Source of the DNA: Hyphomicrobiales bacterium
GTDB lineage: Bacteria > Pseudomonadota > Alphaproteobacteria > Rhizobiales > Rhizobiaceae
DNA length: 64,000 bases
Assembly: GCA_900466575.1 (NCBI GenBank)
Contig: UBMP01000020.1
Coordinates: 1 to 64,000, forward strand
Direction of reading: 5' to 3'
Positions 51,916 through 60,650 of this stretch are shown piece by piece; position 1 is the first letter of the stretch; every line of letters begins with the position of its first letter. Below the pieces are notes generated by a model that saw only the letters and a list, made by a program, of their open reading frames with translations, was not told the origin of the DNA and ran no database searches. Position numbers and translations under genes: made by a program.

Positions 51916-54366
51916 TCACTCCGCTGCCTGATGGAAGCCGACGGTCGCCATCGGCTTGAATTCATGCTTGTCCTTGCCGGAGACGCGCTCCGACCAGGGG
52001 TCGACCTGGGCGAATTTCTGGGAGAAGACGAAGCGCTCGTAATAGGCGCGGCGCTTTTCGCTATCCTCCATGATCTGCCGCCGGATCTCGTCATGGCCGA
52101 TGCGTTTGGCCCATTTGTAGATGCGCTCCAGATAGCGGGCCTGCTCGCGATACATCTGGGTGAGCGCCACGATATGCTCCAGCGCCTCATCCTCGGTCTT
52201 CACGAGGCCGAGAACGTCGGTGCCCTTGATGTCGAGGCCTGCCGCGCCTGCAAAGTGGATTTCAAAGCCCGAATCCACGCAGATGACGCCGATATCCTTG
52301 CAGGTCGCTTCCGCGCAGTTGCGCGGACACCCGGAGACGGCAAGCTTGAGCTTGGCAGGCGTCCAGGAGCCCCACATGAATTTCTCGATGCGGATGCCGA
52401 GCCCGGTCGAATCCTGCGTGCCGAAGCGGCACCAGTCGGAACCGACGCAGGTTTTGACCGTACGCAGGCCCTTGGCATAGGCCTGACCGGAGATGAAGCC
52501 GGCCTTGCCGAGATCGGCCCAGACGGCGGGCAGGTCTTCCTTTTCAATGCCCAGCAGGTCGATGCGCTGGCCGCCCGTGACCTTCACCATCGGGATTTCG
52601 AACTTGTCGACCACATCGGCAATGGCGCGAAGCTCGGCGGAATTCGTCACGCCGCCCCACATGCGCGGCACGACCGAATAGGTGCCGTCCTTCTGGATAT
52701 TGGCGTGGACGCGCTCGTTGATATAGCGCGACTGGTAGTCGTCGGCATATTCATCCGGCCAGTCGCAGACGAGGTAATAGTTCAGCGCCGGGCGGCACTT
52801 GGCGCAGCCGCAGGAGGTCTTCCACTCCAGTTCCTGCATGACGGCGGGAATGCTCTTCAGCCCCTTGGCCTTGATCAGGCGGCGCACGTCGTCATGGCCA
52901 AGCTCGGTGCAGGTGCACATGGGCGTGACGGCGGCGGGGTTATAGGCATCGCCCAGCGTCAGCGACATGAGCTGTTCGACAAGGCCGGTGCAGCTGCCGC
53001 AGGAGGCGGAGGCTTTCGTATGGGCGCGTACGCCGTCCAGCGTCGTCAGGCCCTTGACCGTGATGGTCGAGGTGATCTTGCCCTTGCATACGCCGTTGCA
53101 GCCGCAGATTTCCGCATCATCCGGCAAGGCTGCAACGGCCGCCATAGGGTCCAGCGGAGCACCCCCCTGGAACGACTGGCCGAAGATCAGCGTGTCGCGC
53201 ATGGCGGAAATGTCGGTGCCCTTCTTCTTCAGGTCGTTGAACCAGGCCCCGTCCGAGGTCTCGCCATAGAGAACCGTGCCGATGATGCGGTTATCCTTGA
53301 TGACGACGCGCTTGTAGATGCCGGCGGTGGCATCCCGCAGAACGATTTCCTCGCGGTCGTCGCCATCGGCGAAGTCGCCCAGAGAAAACAGGTTGATACC
53401 CGTCACCTTCAGTTTGGTCGGCGTGTCGGAATGGACGAAGGCAGGCTTGGTGTCGCCGGCGAGATGGGCGGCGGCAACGCGGGCCATTTCATAGAGCGGC
53501 GCGACGAGGCCATAGACCATGCCGTCCACTTCGGCGCATTCACCGACCGCGAGAATGTCGCCGTCCGAGGTCTGCATGCCGGCATCGACCACGATGCCGC
53601 GATTGACGGCAAGGCCGGCGTCTTTCGCGAGGCCCGCATTCGGCCGGATGCCGACGGCCATCACCACCAGCGTCGCCGGGATGATCGTGCCGTTGTCGAG
53701 CTCGATGCCCTCGACGCGATCCGTGCCGATGATGCGCTTGGTATTGGCCTTGGTGAGGACCTTGATGCCGCGCTCTTCGACGGCCTTCTGCAACAGATAG
53801 CCGGCGGCGGGATCGAGCTGGCGCTCCATCAGTGTCGGCATGACATGCAGCACGGTCACATCCATGCCGCGCAGCGCCAGACCTGCGGCGGCTTCCAGCC
53901 CGAGCAGGCCGCCGCCGATGACGATGGCCTTTTCGCGCGATTGCGCGGCGAGCAGCATGGCGTCCACGTCGTCAAGGTCGCGATAGGTGATGACGCCGGG
54001 CAGATCCTTGCCTGGAACCGGGATGATGAAGGGAACCGAGCCGGTGGCGATCACCAGCTTGTCATAGCTTTCCGTCACGCCATGGTCGGAGGTGACGGTG
54101 CGGGCATTGCGGTTGATGTCGACAATGCGGTGACCCTTGTAGAGGGTCACGTTGTTTTCGATATACCAGCCATCGCCATGGATGATGATGTCCTCGAACG
54201 TCTTTTCGCCCGAGAGCACCGGCGAGAGCATGATGCGGTCATAGTTGACGCGCGGCTCGGCGTTGAAGATCGTGACGTCGTAAAGGCCGGGGGCCTGTTC
54301 GAACAGATGCTCCAGCATGCGGCCAGGGGCCATGCCGTTGCCGATGATGACGAGTTTCTGCGTCAT
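51916..54366 (-). CDS. nirB: NADH-dependent nitrite reductase large subunit
   Basis: An 816-residue cytoplasmic enzyme that makes ammonium from nitrite. In order: FAD/NAD-binding domains (VIIGNGMAPG near residue 5, AIVIGGGLLGLEAA near 145), two BFD-type [2Fe-2S] domains (CGCNGVCKG near 425, and CGCAKC after 495), and the siroheme/[4Fe-4S] region with CVGSDWCRFG and SGCPRNCAEATC. Its first codon overlaps the globin gene stop by 4 bp. Confidence 0.95.
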   Translation of the reverse strand: MTQKLVIIGNGMAPGRMLEHLFEQAPGLYDVTIFNAEPRVNYDRIMLSPVLSGEKTFEDIIIHGDGWYIENNVTLYKGHRIVDINRNARTVTSDHGVTESYDKLVIATGSVPFIIPVPGKDLPGVITYRDLDDVDAMLLAAQSREKAIVIGGGLLGLEAAAGLALRGMDVTVLHVMPTLMERQLDPAAGYLLQKAVEERGIKVLTKANTKRIIGTDRVEGIELDNGTIIPATLVVMAVGIRPNAGLAKDAGLAVNRGIVVDAGMQTSDGDILAVGECAEVDGMVYGLVAPLYEMARVAAAHLAGDTKPAFVHSDTPTKLKVTGINLFSLGDFADGDDREEIVLRDATAGIYKRVVIKDNRIIGTVLYGETSDGAWFNDLKKKGTDISAMRDTLIFGQSFQGGAPLDPMAAVAALPDDAEICGCNGVCKGKITSTITVKGLTTLDGVRAHTKASASCGSCTGLVEQLMSLTLGDAYNPAAVTPMCTCTELGHDDVRRLIKAKGLKSIPAVMQELEWKTSCGCAKCRPALNYYLVCDWPDEYADDYQSRYINERVHANIQKDGTYSVVPRMWGGVTNSAELRAIADVVDKFEIPMVKVTGGQRIDLLGIEKEDLPAVWADLGKAGFISGQAYAKGLRTVKTCVGSDWCRFGTQDSTGLGIRIEKFMWGSWTPAKLKLAVSGCPRNCAEATCKDIGVICVDSGFEIHFAGAAGLDIKGTDVLGLVKTEDEALEHIVALTQMYREQARYLERIYKWAKRIGHDEIRRQIMEDSEKRRAYYERFVFSQKFAQVDPWSERVSGKDKHEFKPMATVGFHQAAE

Positions 54367-54797
54367 GCCGTGTGCTCCATGTCTTTCGCGCTGCGTGCGC
54401 TGGCCGCGATCATCACGCCGGACAGTGTTCCGTAGGCACTGGTCCAGGCGGCCTTGGTCGCAGGGGTGAAATCGGGGCCGAGACCCTGTTCGAGGGTCCA
54501 GAGGAGGGCTGCGCCCACGACTTCGTAATGGGCGGGCTCAACGCCATAGGCATTGTGCTTGACGGCCAGCGCCTCGGCGGCAGGCACGATGCTTGGAAGG
54601 TCCTTGAGGCCGTTGACGACGACGCCGAGCGTCATCATCAGCTTGCGGCCCTGTTCCTTCATGTCGCCCTTGAAGAGAGGCTTCACCTCGGGGGCGATTT
54701 CAAAGAGCCTGCCGTAGAAGAGTTCCGCCGCGGCTTCCTTGATGGGGACGACTTTCGCAAACGAAGACTGGACGAGATCGATATCATTGGGGGTCAT
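54363..54797 (-). CDS. Single-domain haemoglobin of the flavohaemoglobin globin class
   Basis: A 144-residue globin without a reductase domain. The proximal His lies in AVKHNAYGV, Tyr-B10 in LFYGRLFE and Gln-E7 in KEQGRKLM. This is the NO- and oxygen-reactive pocket known from Hmp and from the Bradyrhizobium Bjgb protein, which also sits in a nitrate-assimilation cluster. The likely role is removal of nitric oxide formed by nitrate and nitrite reduction, perhaps re-reduced by NirB or another flavoprotein. Coupled to nirB by a 4-bp overlap. Confidence 0.88.
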   Translation of the reverse strand: MTPNDIDLVQSSFAKVVPIKEAAAELFYGRLFEIAPEVKPLFKGDMKEQGRKLMMTLGVVVNGLKDLPSIVPAAEALAVKHNAYGVEPAHYEVVGAALLWTLEQGLGPDFTPATKAAWTSAYGTLSGVMIAASARSAKDMEHTA

Positions 54798-54809
54798 GAT
54801 CTTCTCCTC

Positions 54810-55607
54810 TCATTCGGCGGCTTCGACGAAGCGGTGGCGTTCGTAGAGGAACTTCAGCACGGCTTCGCGGGATTTCAGGTAGGTGCGGTCGGCGGCGAGC
54901 GCGAGGCGGTCGCGCGGGCGCGGGATCGGGACGTCGAGAACTTCGCCGATGCGCGCGGCCGGGCCGTTGGTCATCATCACGATGCGGTCGGAGAGGAGAA
55001 CGGCCTCGTCCACATCATGCGTGATCATGATCATCGTGTTGCCGAGGCGCGCATGGATTTCCATCACCGCGTCCTGAAGATGGGCGCGGGTCAGGGCATC
55101 GAGCGCGCCGAAGGGCTCGTCGAGCAGCAGGATCTTCGGCTCCATGGCGAGCGCGCGGGCGATGCCGACGCGCTGCTTCATGCCGCCGGAGATTTCGGCG
55201 GGACGCTTGTCTTTCGCATGCGCCATCTGGACCAGGTCCAGATTGTGCATCACCCAGTCATGCTTCTCGGCCTTGCTCTTGCGGCCGGAAAACACCTTCG
55301 AGACGGCGAGGTTGACGTTCTCGTAGACGGTGAGCCAAGGGAGCAGCGAGTGGTTCTGGAAGACGACGGCGCGTTCCGGACCTGGCGCGTTGACTTCCGT
55401 GTTGCCCAGCAGGATCGCGCCGGAGGTGACGCGGGTGAGCCCGGCGATGAGGTTCAGCAGCGTCGACTTCCCGCAGCCGGAATGGCCGATGATGGAGACG
55501 AATTCTCCCTCTTCGATGGTCAGCGACACGTCTTTCAGGACATCCGTGCGGACGCCGCCGCGCTCGAAGCTCTTGTCGATATGGTCGATTTTCAGATAGC
55601 TCGTCAT
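54810..55607 (-). CDS. nrtD: Nitrate ABC importer ATPase
   Basis: A 265-residue ATPase of the nitrate/taurine/sulfonate class. Walker A is IGHSGCGKS near residue 41, signature ISGGMKQRVGIARAL near 142, and Walker B ILLLDEPFGALD near 165. There is no NrtC-type C-terminal binding-protein domain, so a single ATPase species probably forms a homodimer. The start is at 55607, where the conserved N-terminus begins; the longer frame lies within the permease gene. Confidence 0.92.
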   Translation of the reverse strand: MTSYLKIDHIDKSFERGGVRTDVLKDVSLTIEEGEFVSIIGHSGCGKSTLLNLIAGLTRVTSGAILLGNTEVNAPGPERAVVFQNHSLLPWLTVYENVNLAVSKVFSGRKSKAEKHDWVMHNLDLVQMAHAKDKRPAEISGGMKQRVGIARALAMEPKILLLDEPFGALDALTRAHLQDAVMEIHARLGNTMIMITHDVDEAVLLSDRIVMMTNGPAARIGEVLDVPIPRPRDRLALAADRTYLKSREAVLKFLYERHRFVEAAE

Positions 55608-55618
55608 GACGGCCTCCC

Positions 55619-56506
55619 TCAATTGCTGCGCGTGACGATGGTCCCGACAAAGGCAACGAGCTTGTCGAGGATGAAGCCGGTGACGCCGATATAGACGAGC
55701 GCCACGATGATGTCGGAGAGGCGCGACGAGTTCCACGCATCCCAGATGAAGAAGCCGATGCCGACGCCGCCGGTCAGCATTTCAGCCGCAACGATCGCCA
55801 GCCACGAGAGGCCGACGCCGATGCGCAGTCCGGTGAAAATGTAGGGCGCTGCCGCCGGGATCATGATGCGGAAGAAGAATTCCAGGTGGTTGAGGCGCAG
55901 CACACGGGCGATGTTTCGGTAGTCATCGGGAATGTTGCGCACGCCGACGGCGGTGTTGATGATGACCGGCCAGATCGAGGTGATGAAGATCACGAAGATG
56001 GCCGAGGGATTGCTGTCGCGGAAGGCAGCCAGCGACAGAGGCAGCCAGGCGAGCGGCGGCACGGTGCGCAGCACCTGGAAGATCGGATCGAGCCCGCGCA
56101 TCGCCCAGACCGACTGGCCGACAACGGCGCCGAGAATGACGCCGACAAAAGCGGCAAGGCCGAAGCCGATGGCGACGCGCTCCAGCGAGATCAGCACCCG
56201 CCAGGCCAGACCGATATCCTGCGGCCCGTTGTTGAAGAAGGGCGAGGTGATCAGATCGGCGCTATCCGTCCAGATCTGCGAGGGCGCGGGGAGGCTTGCG
56301 CCCGGATGCGCACAGGCAATCTGCCAGACCGCGAGGATCATCAGGACCACGACGAACGGCGGCACGATGTTGCGGGCAGCGGCGGCGAGCATGGCCTGCG
56401 GGCGAAAGGCGCGGCGTGCCGGCTTGGGCAGCGCGACGACCGTTGCCGTCTTGGCCGCGGGCATTGCCTCGGGTTCAGGTTGGGCCTTACGGGCGGTTGC
56501 GGTCAT
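55619..56506 (-). CDS. nrtB: Nitrate ABC importer permease
   Basis: A 295-residue permease with an unusually long cytoplasmic N-terminal arm (about 45 residues, Ala/Lys/Pro-rich) and six membrane helices. The BPD_transp_1 coupling loop is RVLRLNHLEFFFRIMIPAAAPYIFTGL, carrying the conserved Ala/Pro positions. It lies between nrtA and nrtD with short gaps. Confidence 0.92.
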   Translation of the reverse strand: MTATARKAQPEPEAMPAAKTATVVALPKPARRAFRPQAMLAAAARNIVPPFVVVLMILAVWQIACAHPGASLPAPSQIWTDSADLITSPFFNNGPQDIGLAWRVLISLERVAIGFGLAAFVGVILGAVVGQSVWAMRGLDPIFQVLRTVPPLAWLPLSLAAFRDSNPSAIFVIFITSIWPVIINTAVGVRNIPDDYRNIARVLRLNHLEFFFRIMIPAAAPYIFTGLRIGVGLSWLAIVAAEMLTGGVGIGFFIWDAWNSSRLSDIIVALVYIGVTGFILDKLVAFVGTIVTRSN

Positions 56507-56603
56507 GGGGTTCTTCCTGTTTGGTCGTTCAGTTGGGTCGGGCGGATCGGATGAAGGGCCCGCCCGCTCCGAGGGGAAAGGAGCGGGCGGGGCAGCGTGA
56601 CTC

Positions 56604-57902
56604 TCAGGCCATCGCCTTGATCTTCAGGCTGTCGAGATAGGCCTTCGGGTTTTCAGGATCGAAAACCTTGCCGTCGAAGAACGTCTCCTTGCCGCGCGAG
56701 GTGGAGGTCGGAATGTCGGCGGCAGCCACGCCCAGATCCTTGGCGGCGGCGCGCCACAGGTCTTCACGGTTCACCTTGTCGACCAGCGACTTGATGTCCG
56801 TGTCGGGTGCAAACTTGCCCCAGCGGATATTCTCGGTGAGGAACCAGGCGTCGTGGCTCTTGAACGGGTAGGACGCATGGTCCTTCCAGAACTTCATCTC
56901 CAGCCCCGTCTTTTCGACGACGCGGCCGTTGCCGTAATTGATATTGCCCTTGAGGCGTCCGGCGACATCCTTCGGCGGCACATTGAACCATTGGCGCTTG
57001 CCGAGGATCGTTGCCATCTCTTCCTTGTTGTCCATGCTGTCGGCCCAGATCTGGGCTTCCATCACGGCCATCATCAGGGCCTTTGCGGCATTGGGGTTCT
57101 TTTCGATCCAGTCGGTACGCAGACCCAACGCCTTTTCGGGGTGCCCCTTCCAGAGTTCGCCGGTCGTACAGGCGGTGAAACCGATGCCCTGGTTGACGAG
57201 CTGCTCGTTCCACGGCTCGCCCACGCAGAAGGCGTCCATGTTGCCGACCTTCATGTTGGCGACCATCTGCGGCGGCGGGACGACGATGGTGGAGACGTCC
57301 TTGTCCGGATCGATACCGCCGGCGGCGAGCCAGTAGCGGATCCAGAGGTCATGCGTGCCGCCGGGGAAGGTCATCGCGACCTTGATTTCGCCGCCCTTCG
57401 CCTTCTTGGCCGCGAAGGCTTCCTTCAGCTTCGAGGCATCGAGCTGGACGCCGGTCGAGGCATATTCCTGCGCGACCGAAATGCCCTGGCTGTCGAGATT
57501 GAGGCGGGCGAGGATCGACATCGGCACCGGCACGTTGTTCTGCGTCACCTTGCCGGTGGAGATCAGGTAGGGCATCGGGGTGAGGATATGCGCGCCGTCG
57601 ATGCCGTTTGCCGCGCCGCCAAGCACGAGATTGTCGCGCGTCGCGCCCCAGGAGGCCTGCTTGTTGATCTCGACCTCTGTCAGGCCATGCTTGTCGAACA
57701 GGCCCTTTTCCTTGGCGATCAGCAAAGGTGCGGCGTCAGTCAGCGCGATATAGCCGAGCTTGACGCCCTTGACTTCCGGGCCTGCCGATTGCGCGAACGC
57801 GCCGGAAGGGAATGCCATTTTGACTGCGCTGATCAGCGCTGCGGCGGATGTGACCTTCAAGAGATCGCGGCGGCCGATACCTGTTCCTTTCGTCTTCGTC
57901 AT
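56604..57902 (-). CDS. nrtA: Nitrate-binding periplasmic protein
   Basis: A 432-residue NrtA/CmpA-class binding protein. The N-terminus has a twin-arginine signal (GRRDLLKVTSAAALI, cleavage near AFAQS), implying export folded by Tat. The mature part has KLGYIALTDAAPLLIAKEKGLF and RYWLAAGGIDPDKDVSTIVVPPPQMV, shared with the sensor NasS encoded upstream. It is the first structural gene after the sigma-54 promoter and antitermination leader. The start at 57902 is preceded by GAGGGACACG. Confidence 0.93.
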   Translation of the reverse strand: MTKTKGTGIGRRDLLKVTSAAALISAVKMAFPSGAFAQSAGPEVKGVKLGYIALTDAAPLLIAKEKGLFDKHGLTEVEINKQASWGATRDNLVLGGAANGIDGAHILTPMPYLISTGKVTQNNVPVPMSILARLNLDSQGISVAQEYASTGVQLDASKLKEAFAAKKAKGGEIKVAMTFPGGTHDLWIRYWLAAGGIDPDKDVSTIVVPPPQMVANMKVGNMDAFCVGEPWNEQLVNQGIGFTACTTGELWKGHPEKALGLRTDWIEKNPNAAKALMMAVMEAQIWADSMDNKEEMATILGKRQWFNVPPKDVAGRLKGNINYGNGRVVEKTGLEMKFWKDHASYPFKSHDAWFLTENIRWGKFAPDTDIKSLVDKVNREDLWRAAAKDLGVAAADIPTSTSRGKETFFDGKVFDPENPKAYLDSLKIKAMA

Positions 57903-57940
57903 TTGTTTCGTGTCCCTCTGGTGATGTGACGGAGATGCGG

Positions 57941-58010
57941 AAAAACAAAAAACGCCGCTGGTTGGTGCAACGGCCGGATGGGAGGATCCGGTGTGCAGAA
58001 CCAAGCGACG
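57941..58010 (-). terminator. Attenuator in the nrtA leader
   Basis: On the minus strand a long stem forms. CGTCGCTTGGTT (from 58010) pairs with AACCAGCGGCG (to 57953) around internal TGCA/TGCA pairing and an apical CCGGAT-CCTCCC-ATCCGG hairpin. TTTTTTG and TTTTT follow (57952-57941). It stands 38 bp before the nrtA start, where NasT would be expected to prevent termination. Confidence 0.8.
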
Positions 58011-58024
58011 TCGATGTCTCTGGT

Positions 58025-58068
58025 GAGCGCGCTTCAGGCGCTCTTATGTCCGGTCGCCGTTGACCGGA
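58025..58068 (-). promoter_or_regulatory. ANTAR/NasT-type antitermination hairpins
   Basis: Read on the minus strand, TCCGGTC-AACGGC-GACCGGA (58068-58049) is a 7-bp stem with a hexanucleotide loop carrying A at position 1 and G at position 4, the contacts used by ANTAR proteins. A second hairpin, GAGCGC/GCGCTC (58043-58025), follows after 5 nt. Its loop is 7 nt and lacks the A1/G4 pattern, so the match to the two-hairpin ANTAR RNA is partial. The NasT regulator is encoded upstream. Confidence 0.65.
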
Positions 58069-58080
58069 TGCGTTTAGCAA

Positions 58081-58096
58081 AGCAATTGGCGTGCCA
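58081..58096 (-). promoter_or_regulatory. Sigma-54 promoter of the nrtA-nasA operon
   Basis: TGGCACGCCAATTGCT on the minus strand matches the -24/-12 consensus TGGCAC-N5-TTGCW exactly. Transcription would start about 12 bases downstream, near 58070, right before the first antitermination hairpin. A degenerate NtrC-like dyad (TGC-N8-TGTGCA, 58216-58232) lies about 125 bp upstream and overlaps nothing coding except the gap edge. Confidence 0.85.
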
Positions 58097-58243
58097 GTTT
58101 GGCTGGGGCTGCTCTATCACACTGGAATCGTAACAATTTTTGAAGGCGAGCCGCTATCGTCTTGTTGGACGATTGATGGAGAATGCCGATTAATAATTCG
58201 GCAGCAGAGGCAATCTGCGATTTTTTTGTGCAATGCAGCGTGC

Positions 58244-59512
58244 TCAGGCGTCGTGCGCGGTGAGGGGCGGCGCGGCGTCCGTTTTCACCTGAAAGCCGGC
58301 TACATAAGCCTGCATATGCGCCGGGTCGAAGACCTGTCCGTCCATGAAATTCGACAGCATCGCCGCCTCTTCCGCCGCGTCCGGAACGGAGGCTTCGGCG
58401 CCCAGCGCATTGCGATAAAGGTCCGGCCGGTAGGCGCTTTCGGCGTGGGCGCGGTCCTCTTCCGAAAAGAACGCCTGGCCCCAGCGCATCATCTGGCTGT
58501 AGATCCAGAGCGCCTGTTCGGGGCGCGGGTAATTGGCTGCGCCACGATGGAAGAGGAAGTAATCCGGGATGATGCGCTTGTTGCCTTGGGCATCGAGGTT
58601 GAATTCGCCGTTGAGGACGCGGCGGATGATGTCCCGGGGCGCCTGGATATAGGGCGCGGAACTGAGGATTTCGGCAAGCTGATCGTGATTGCCCGCCTCG
58701 TCGCACCAGCGGGCCGCGCGATCGAGTGCGACGATGAGGCGCGACACCGTGTCGGCATTCGCCTCGGCCCAATCGGGCCGCAGGCCGATCACCTTCTCCG
58801 GCGCCAGCGGCCAGATATCCTGCTTTGCTGCGACGATCCGACCGGTTCCGCGTTCGGAGGCCACCATGTTCCAGGGCGCGCCGACACAGAACCCGTCGAT
58901 GGCGCCAGCGGCCAGCGCATCCGAGGTCAGCGGCGGCGGCACGACGACGAGCTTCACATCGCGGTCCGGATCGATGCCGCCGGCGGCGAGCCAGTAGCGG
59001 AACTCGTAATTATGCGAGGAGAACGGATAGGTCATGCCGAGCGTGGGTGCTGCCTCGCCCCTTGCGCGCATATCGAGAAGCACGGATGCCAGCGCCTGCG
59101 CATTGGCAAGCGCGCTCGCATCGTCGGGCAAGGCGGTCAGCGCCTGCATGCGCTCGAAGATGCGCGCCGAGAGCGTGATCGCATTGCCGCCGCGCCCGAG
59201 CGAAAAGGGCGTGATGGTGGGCGAGGGGTTGGAGCCGAGCCCGAGCATCGAGGCGACCGGCATAGGGGAGAGCATGTGGGCGATATCGAACTGGCGGAAG
59301 GCGAGGCGGTCGCGCACATTGGCCCAGGAGACATCGCGGACCAGATCGAGCCGCAGGCCTTCCTTGTCGGCGAAGCCGAGTTCGGCCGCGACGATGAGGA
59401 TCGAGGCGTCCATGAGCGGAATGAAGCCCGCGCGCAAAGCCTTCTGCTCGCGGCCGACACGTGGCGGAGCGGCAACTGAACCAATCGCGCTCATGGAAAA
59501 CATCTCACTCAT
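58244..59512 (-). CDS. nasS: NasS, nitrate-sensing regulator of NasT
   Basis: A 422-residue NrtA-like protein with no signal peptide, so cytoplasmic. It shares FIPLMDASILIVAAELGFADKEGL, DIAHMLSPMPVA and RYWLAAGGIDPDRDVKLVVVPPPL with the nitrate-binding protein NrtA. In the known system NasS binds NasT without nitrate and releases it when nitrate binds, allowing antitermination. Good ribosome binding site GGAGG eight bases before the ATG. It follows nasT with a 27-bp gap. Confidence 0.93.
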   Translation of the reverse strand: MSEMFSMSAIGSVAAPPRVGREQKALRAGFIPLMDASILIVAAELGFADKEGLRLDLVRDVSWANVRDRLAFRQFDIAHMLSPMPVASMLGLGSNPSPTITPFSLGRGGNAITLSARIFERMQALTALPDDASALANAQALASVLLDMRARGEAAPTLGMTYPFSSHNYEFRYWLAAGGIDPDRDVKLVVVPPPLTSDALAAGAIDGFCVGAPWNMVASERGTGRIVAAKQDIWPLAPEKVIGLRPDWAEANADTVSRLIVALDRAARWCDEAGNHDQLAEILSSAPYIQAPRDIIRRVLNGEFNLDAQGNKRIIPDYFLFHRGAANYPRPEQALWIYSQMMRWGQAFFSEEDRAHAESAYRPDLYRNALGAEASVPDAAEEAAMLSNFMDGQVFDPAHMQAYVAGFQVKTDAAPPLTAHDA

Positions 59513-59539
59513 GGCGGTTTCCTCCGGTCGCGTCGCCCA

Positions 59540-60139
59540 TCACAGCAGCAGCCCCGCTGCCGTGACCACGCTCTGGGCGATATCCGCGATCTTCTTCTTT
59601 TCGTTCATGGCGGACTGACGAAGCAGGGCAAAGGCTTCTTCCTCGCTCAGGCCCCGCATCTTCATCAGGATACCCTTGGCGCGCTCGATGATCTTGCGCT
59701 CTTCCAGCGCATTGCGGGCTTCGGCTAGTTCACGCTGCAGGCGGCTGAAGGCATTGAAGCGGCTCACCGCCATGTCGAGGATCGGCTTGACGCGCTCCTT
59801 CTTCAGCCCGTCAACGATATAGGCCGAAACGCCGGCATCGACGGCCGCCTCGATCGAGGCCGTGTCGGAACGGTCGACGAACATGGCGATCGGCCGCGAG
59901 ACGCTGCGGGTGAGCTGGAACATATGCTCCATCATGTCGCGGTTGGGGCTTTCGATATCGATGATGATGACATCGGGCTGAAGCGTCTCGATGAGACGCG
60001 CTACGCCGTTGACCTCATGGATCACCGTGACCTTGCAATGCCCCGCGTCCGCCAATCCTTCCTCGATGATCGAGGCGCGGATTGCGTTCTCGTCGATCAC
60101 CAGGATCGTCAGGTCAGCCGTGATCTTCGATCCGCTCAA
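59540..60139 (-). CDS. nasT: NasT, ANTAR-domain transcription antiterminator
   Basis: A 199-residue regulator. The N-terminal pseudo-receiver domain reads LTILVIDENAIRASIIEEGL. The C-terminal ANTAR domain (about 125-185) contains RNALEERKIIERAKGILMKMRGLSEEEAFALLRQSAMNEKKKI. It binds the RNA hairpins in the nrtA leader to prevent termination when nitrate frees it from NasS. Translation appears to start at TTG 60139, which overlaps the TGA of the small membrane protein (TTGA), as no ATG lies near the conserved start. Confidence 0.93.
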   Translation of the reverse strand: MSGSKITADLTILVIDENAIRASIIEEGLADAGHCKVTVIHEVNGVARLIETLQPDVIIIDIESPNRDMMEHMFQLTRSVSRPIAMFVDRSDTASIEAAVDAGVSAYIVDGLKKERVKPILDMAVSRFNAFSRLQRELAEARNALEERKIIERAKGILMKMRGLSEEEAFALLRQSAMNEKKKIADIAQSVVTAAGLLL

Positions 60140-60438
60140 TGCGCTACACCGATGAGATAGGAGCCGAAGCTGGTGGCGGCGGCGAGAAGCGACCAGCGCG
60201 ACATCAGCCAACGCCGCGCAAGAAGCGCGATTGCCATGCCGCAGGCGAAGAGCAGGAGGCCGACGGGCAGGCTTCCGTCCACGAAAAGCAGGGCCAGCGC
60301 GCCGAGAAATATGCTCGATCCGATGGCGGCAGTCGCCAGTTCCGCGCGCGACAGGGCATCTTGCTGCCGGTAAGCGGAAGCAAAGGCCGGCCAGCTGAAC
60401 GCGATCGCGATGCATAGGAACGGCAGGTAGGTCGCCAA
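60136..60438 (-). CDS. Small membrane protein coupled to nasT
   Basis: A 100-residue hydrophobic protein with three likely membrane helices (about 5-20, 35-60 and 62-95). I recognise no family. The TTG start has GGAG seven bases upstream, and the stop overlaps the nasT start codon. That coupling implies a role tied to nitrate regulation or uptake, perhaps a membrane anchor or signalling partner. This is inference from position only. Confidence 0.55.
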   Translation of the reverse strand: MATYLPFLCIAIAFSWPAFASAYRQQDALSRAELATAAIGSSIFLGALALLFVDGSLPVGLLLFACGMAIALLARRWLMSRWSLLAAATSFGSYLIGVAH

Positions 60439-60583
60439 GGCAATTCTCCAGTTATCGTGTCTGAGGCAAGCAAGCCCTGTGCCAGTAAAGTCGCGACTGT
60501 TTGCCGAGCGCGCAGTGCCTATTTCGATGCCGGCATAGTCATGAGATTAATTTTTAATCACGGAGGAGGCGTAAGCAGGAACG

Positions 60584-60601
60584 TTTAGGCAATTACCTAA
60601 A
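60584..60601. promoter_or_regulatory. ArsR-type operator, upstream copy
   Basis: TTTAGGCAATTACCTAAA is an 18-bp perfect palindrome 41 bp upstream of the chosen arsR start codon. Together with the second copy overlapping that start, it suggests autorepression. Confidence 0.6.
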
Positions 60602-60632
60602 TAAGAATTGACTCATGGAATGTGCTGGATTA

Positions 60633-60650
60633 CTAAGGTGTATGCCTAAC
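60633..60650. promoter_or_regulatory. ArsR-type operator, copy overlapping the start codon
   Basis: CTAAGGTGTATGCCTAAC has the same TTAGG-N6-CCTAA layout as 60584-60601 with one arm mismatch. The ATG of the regulator gene lies inside it, so a bound repressor would sit on the initiation region of the gene. Confidence 0.5.

Noticed and set aside
51910-54435. Long plus-strand frame (841 codons) opposite nirB
   Set aside because: Antisense shadow of nirB with His/Asp/Arg-rich composition; nirB is unambiguous.
58025-58043. Second hairpin as a canonical ANTAR stem
   Set aside because: The loop is seven nucleotides and lacks A at position 1 and G at position 4, so I list it only as a partial match.
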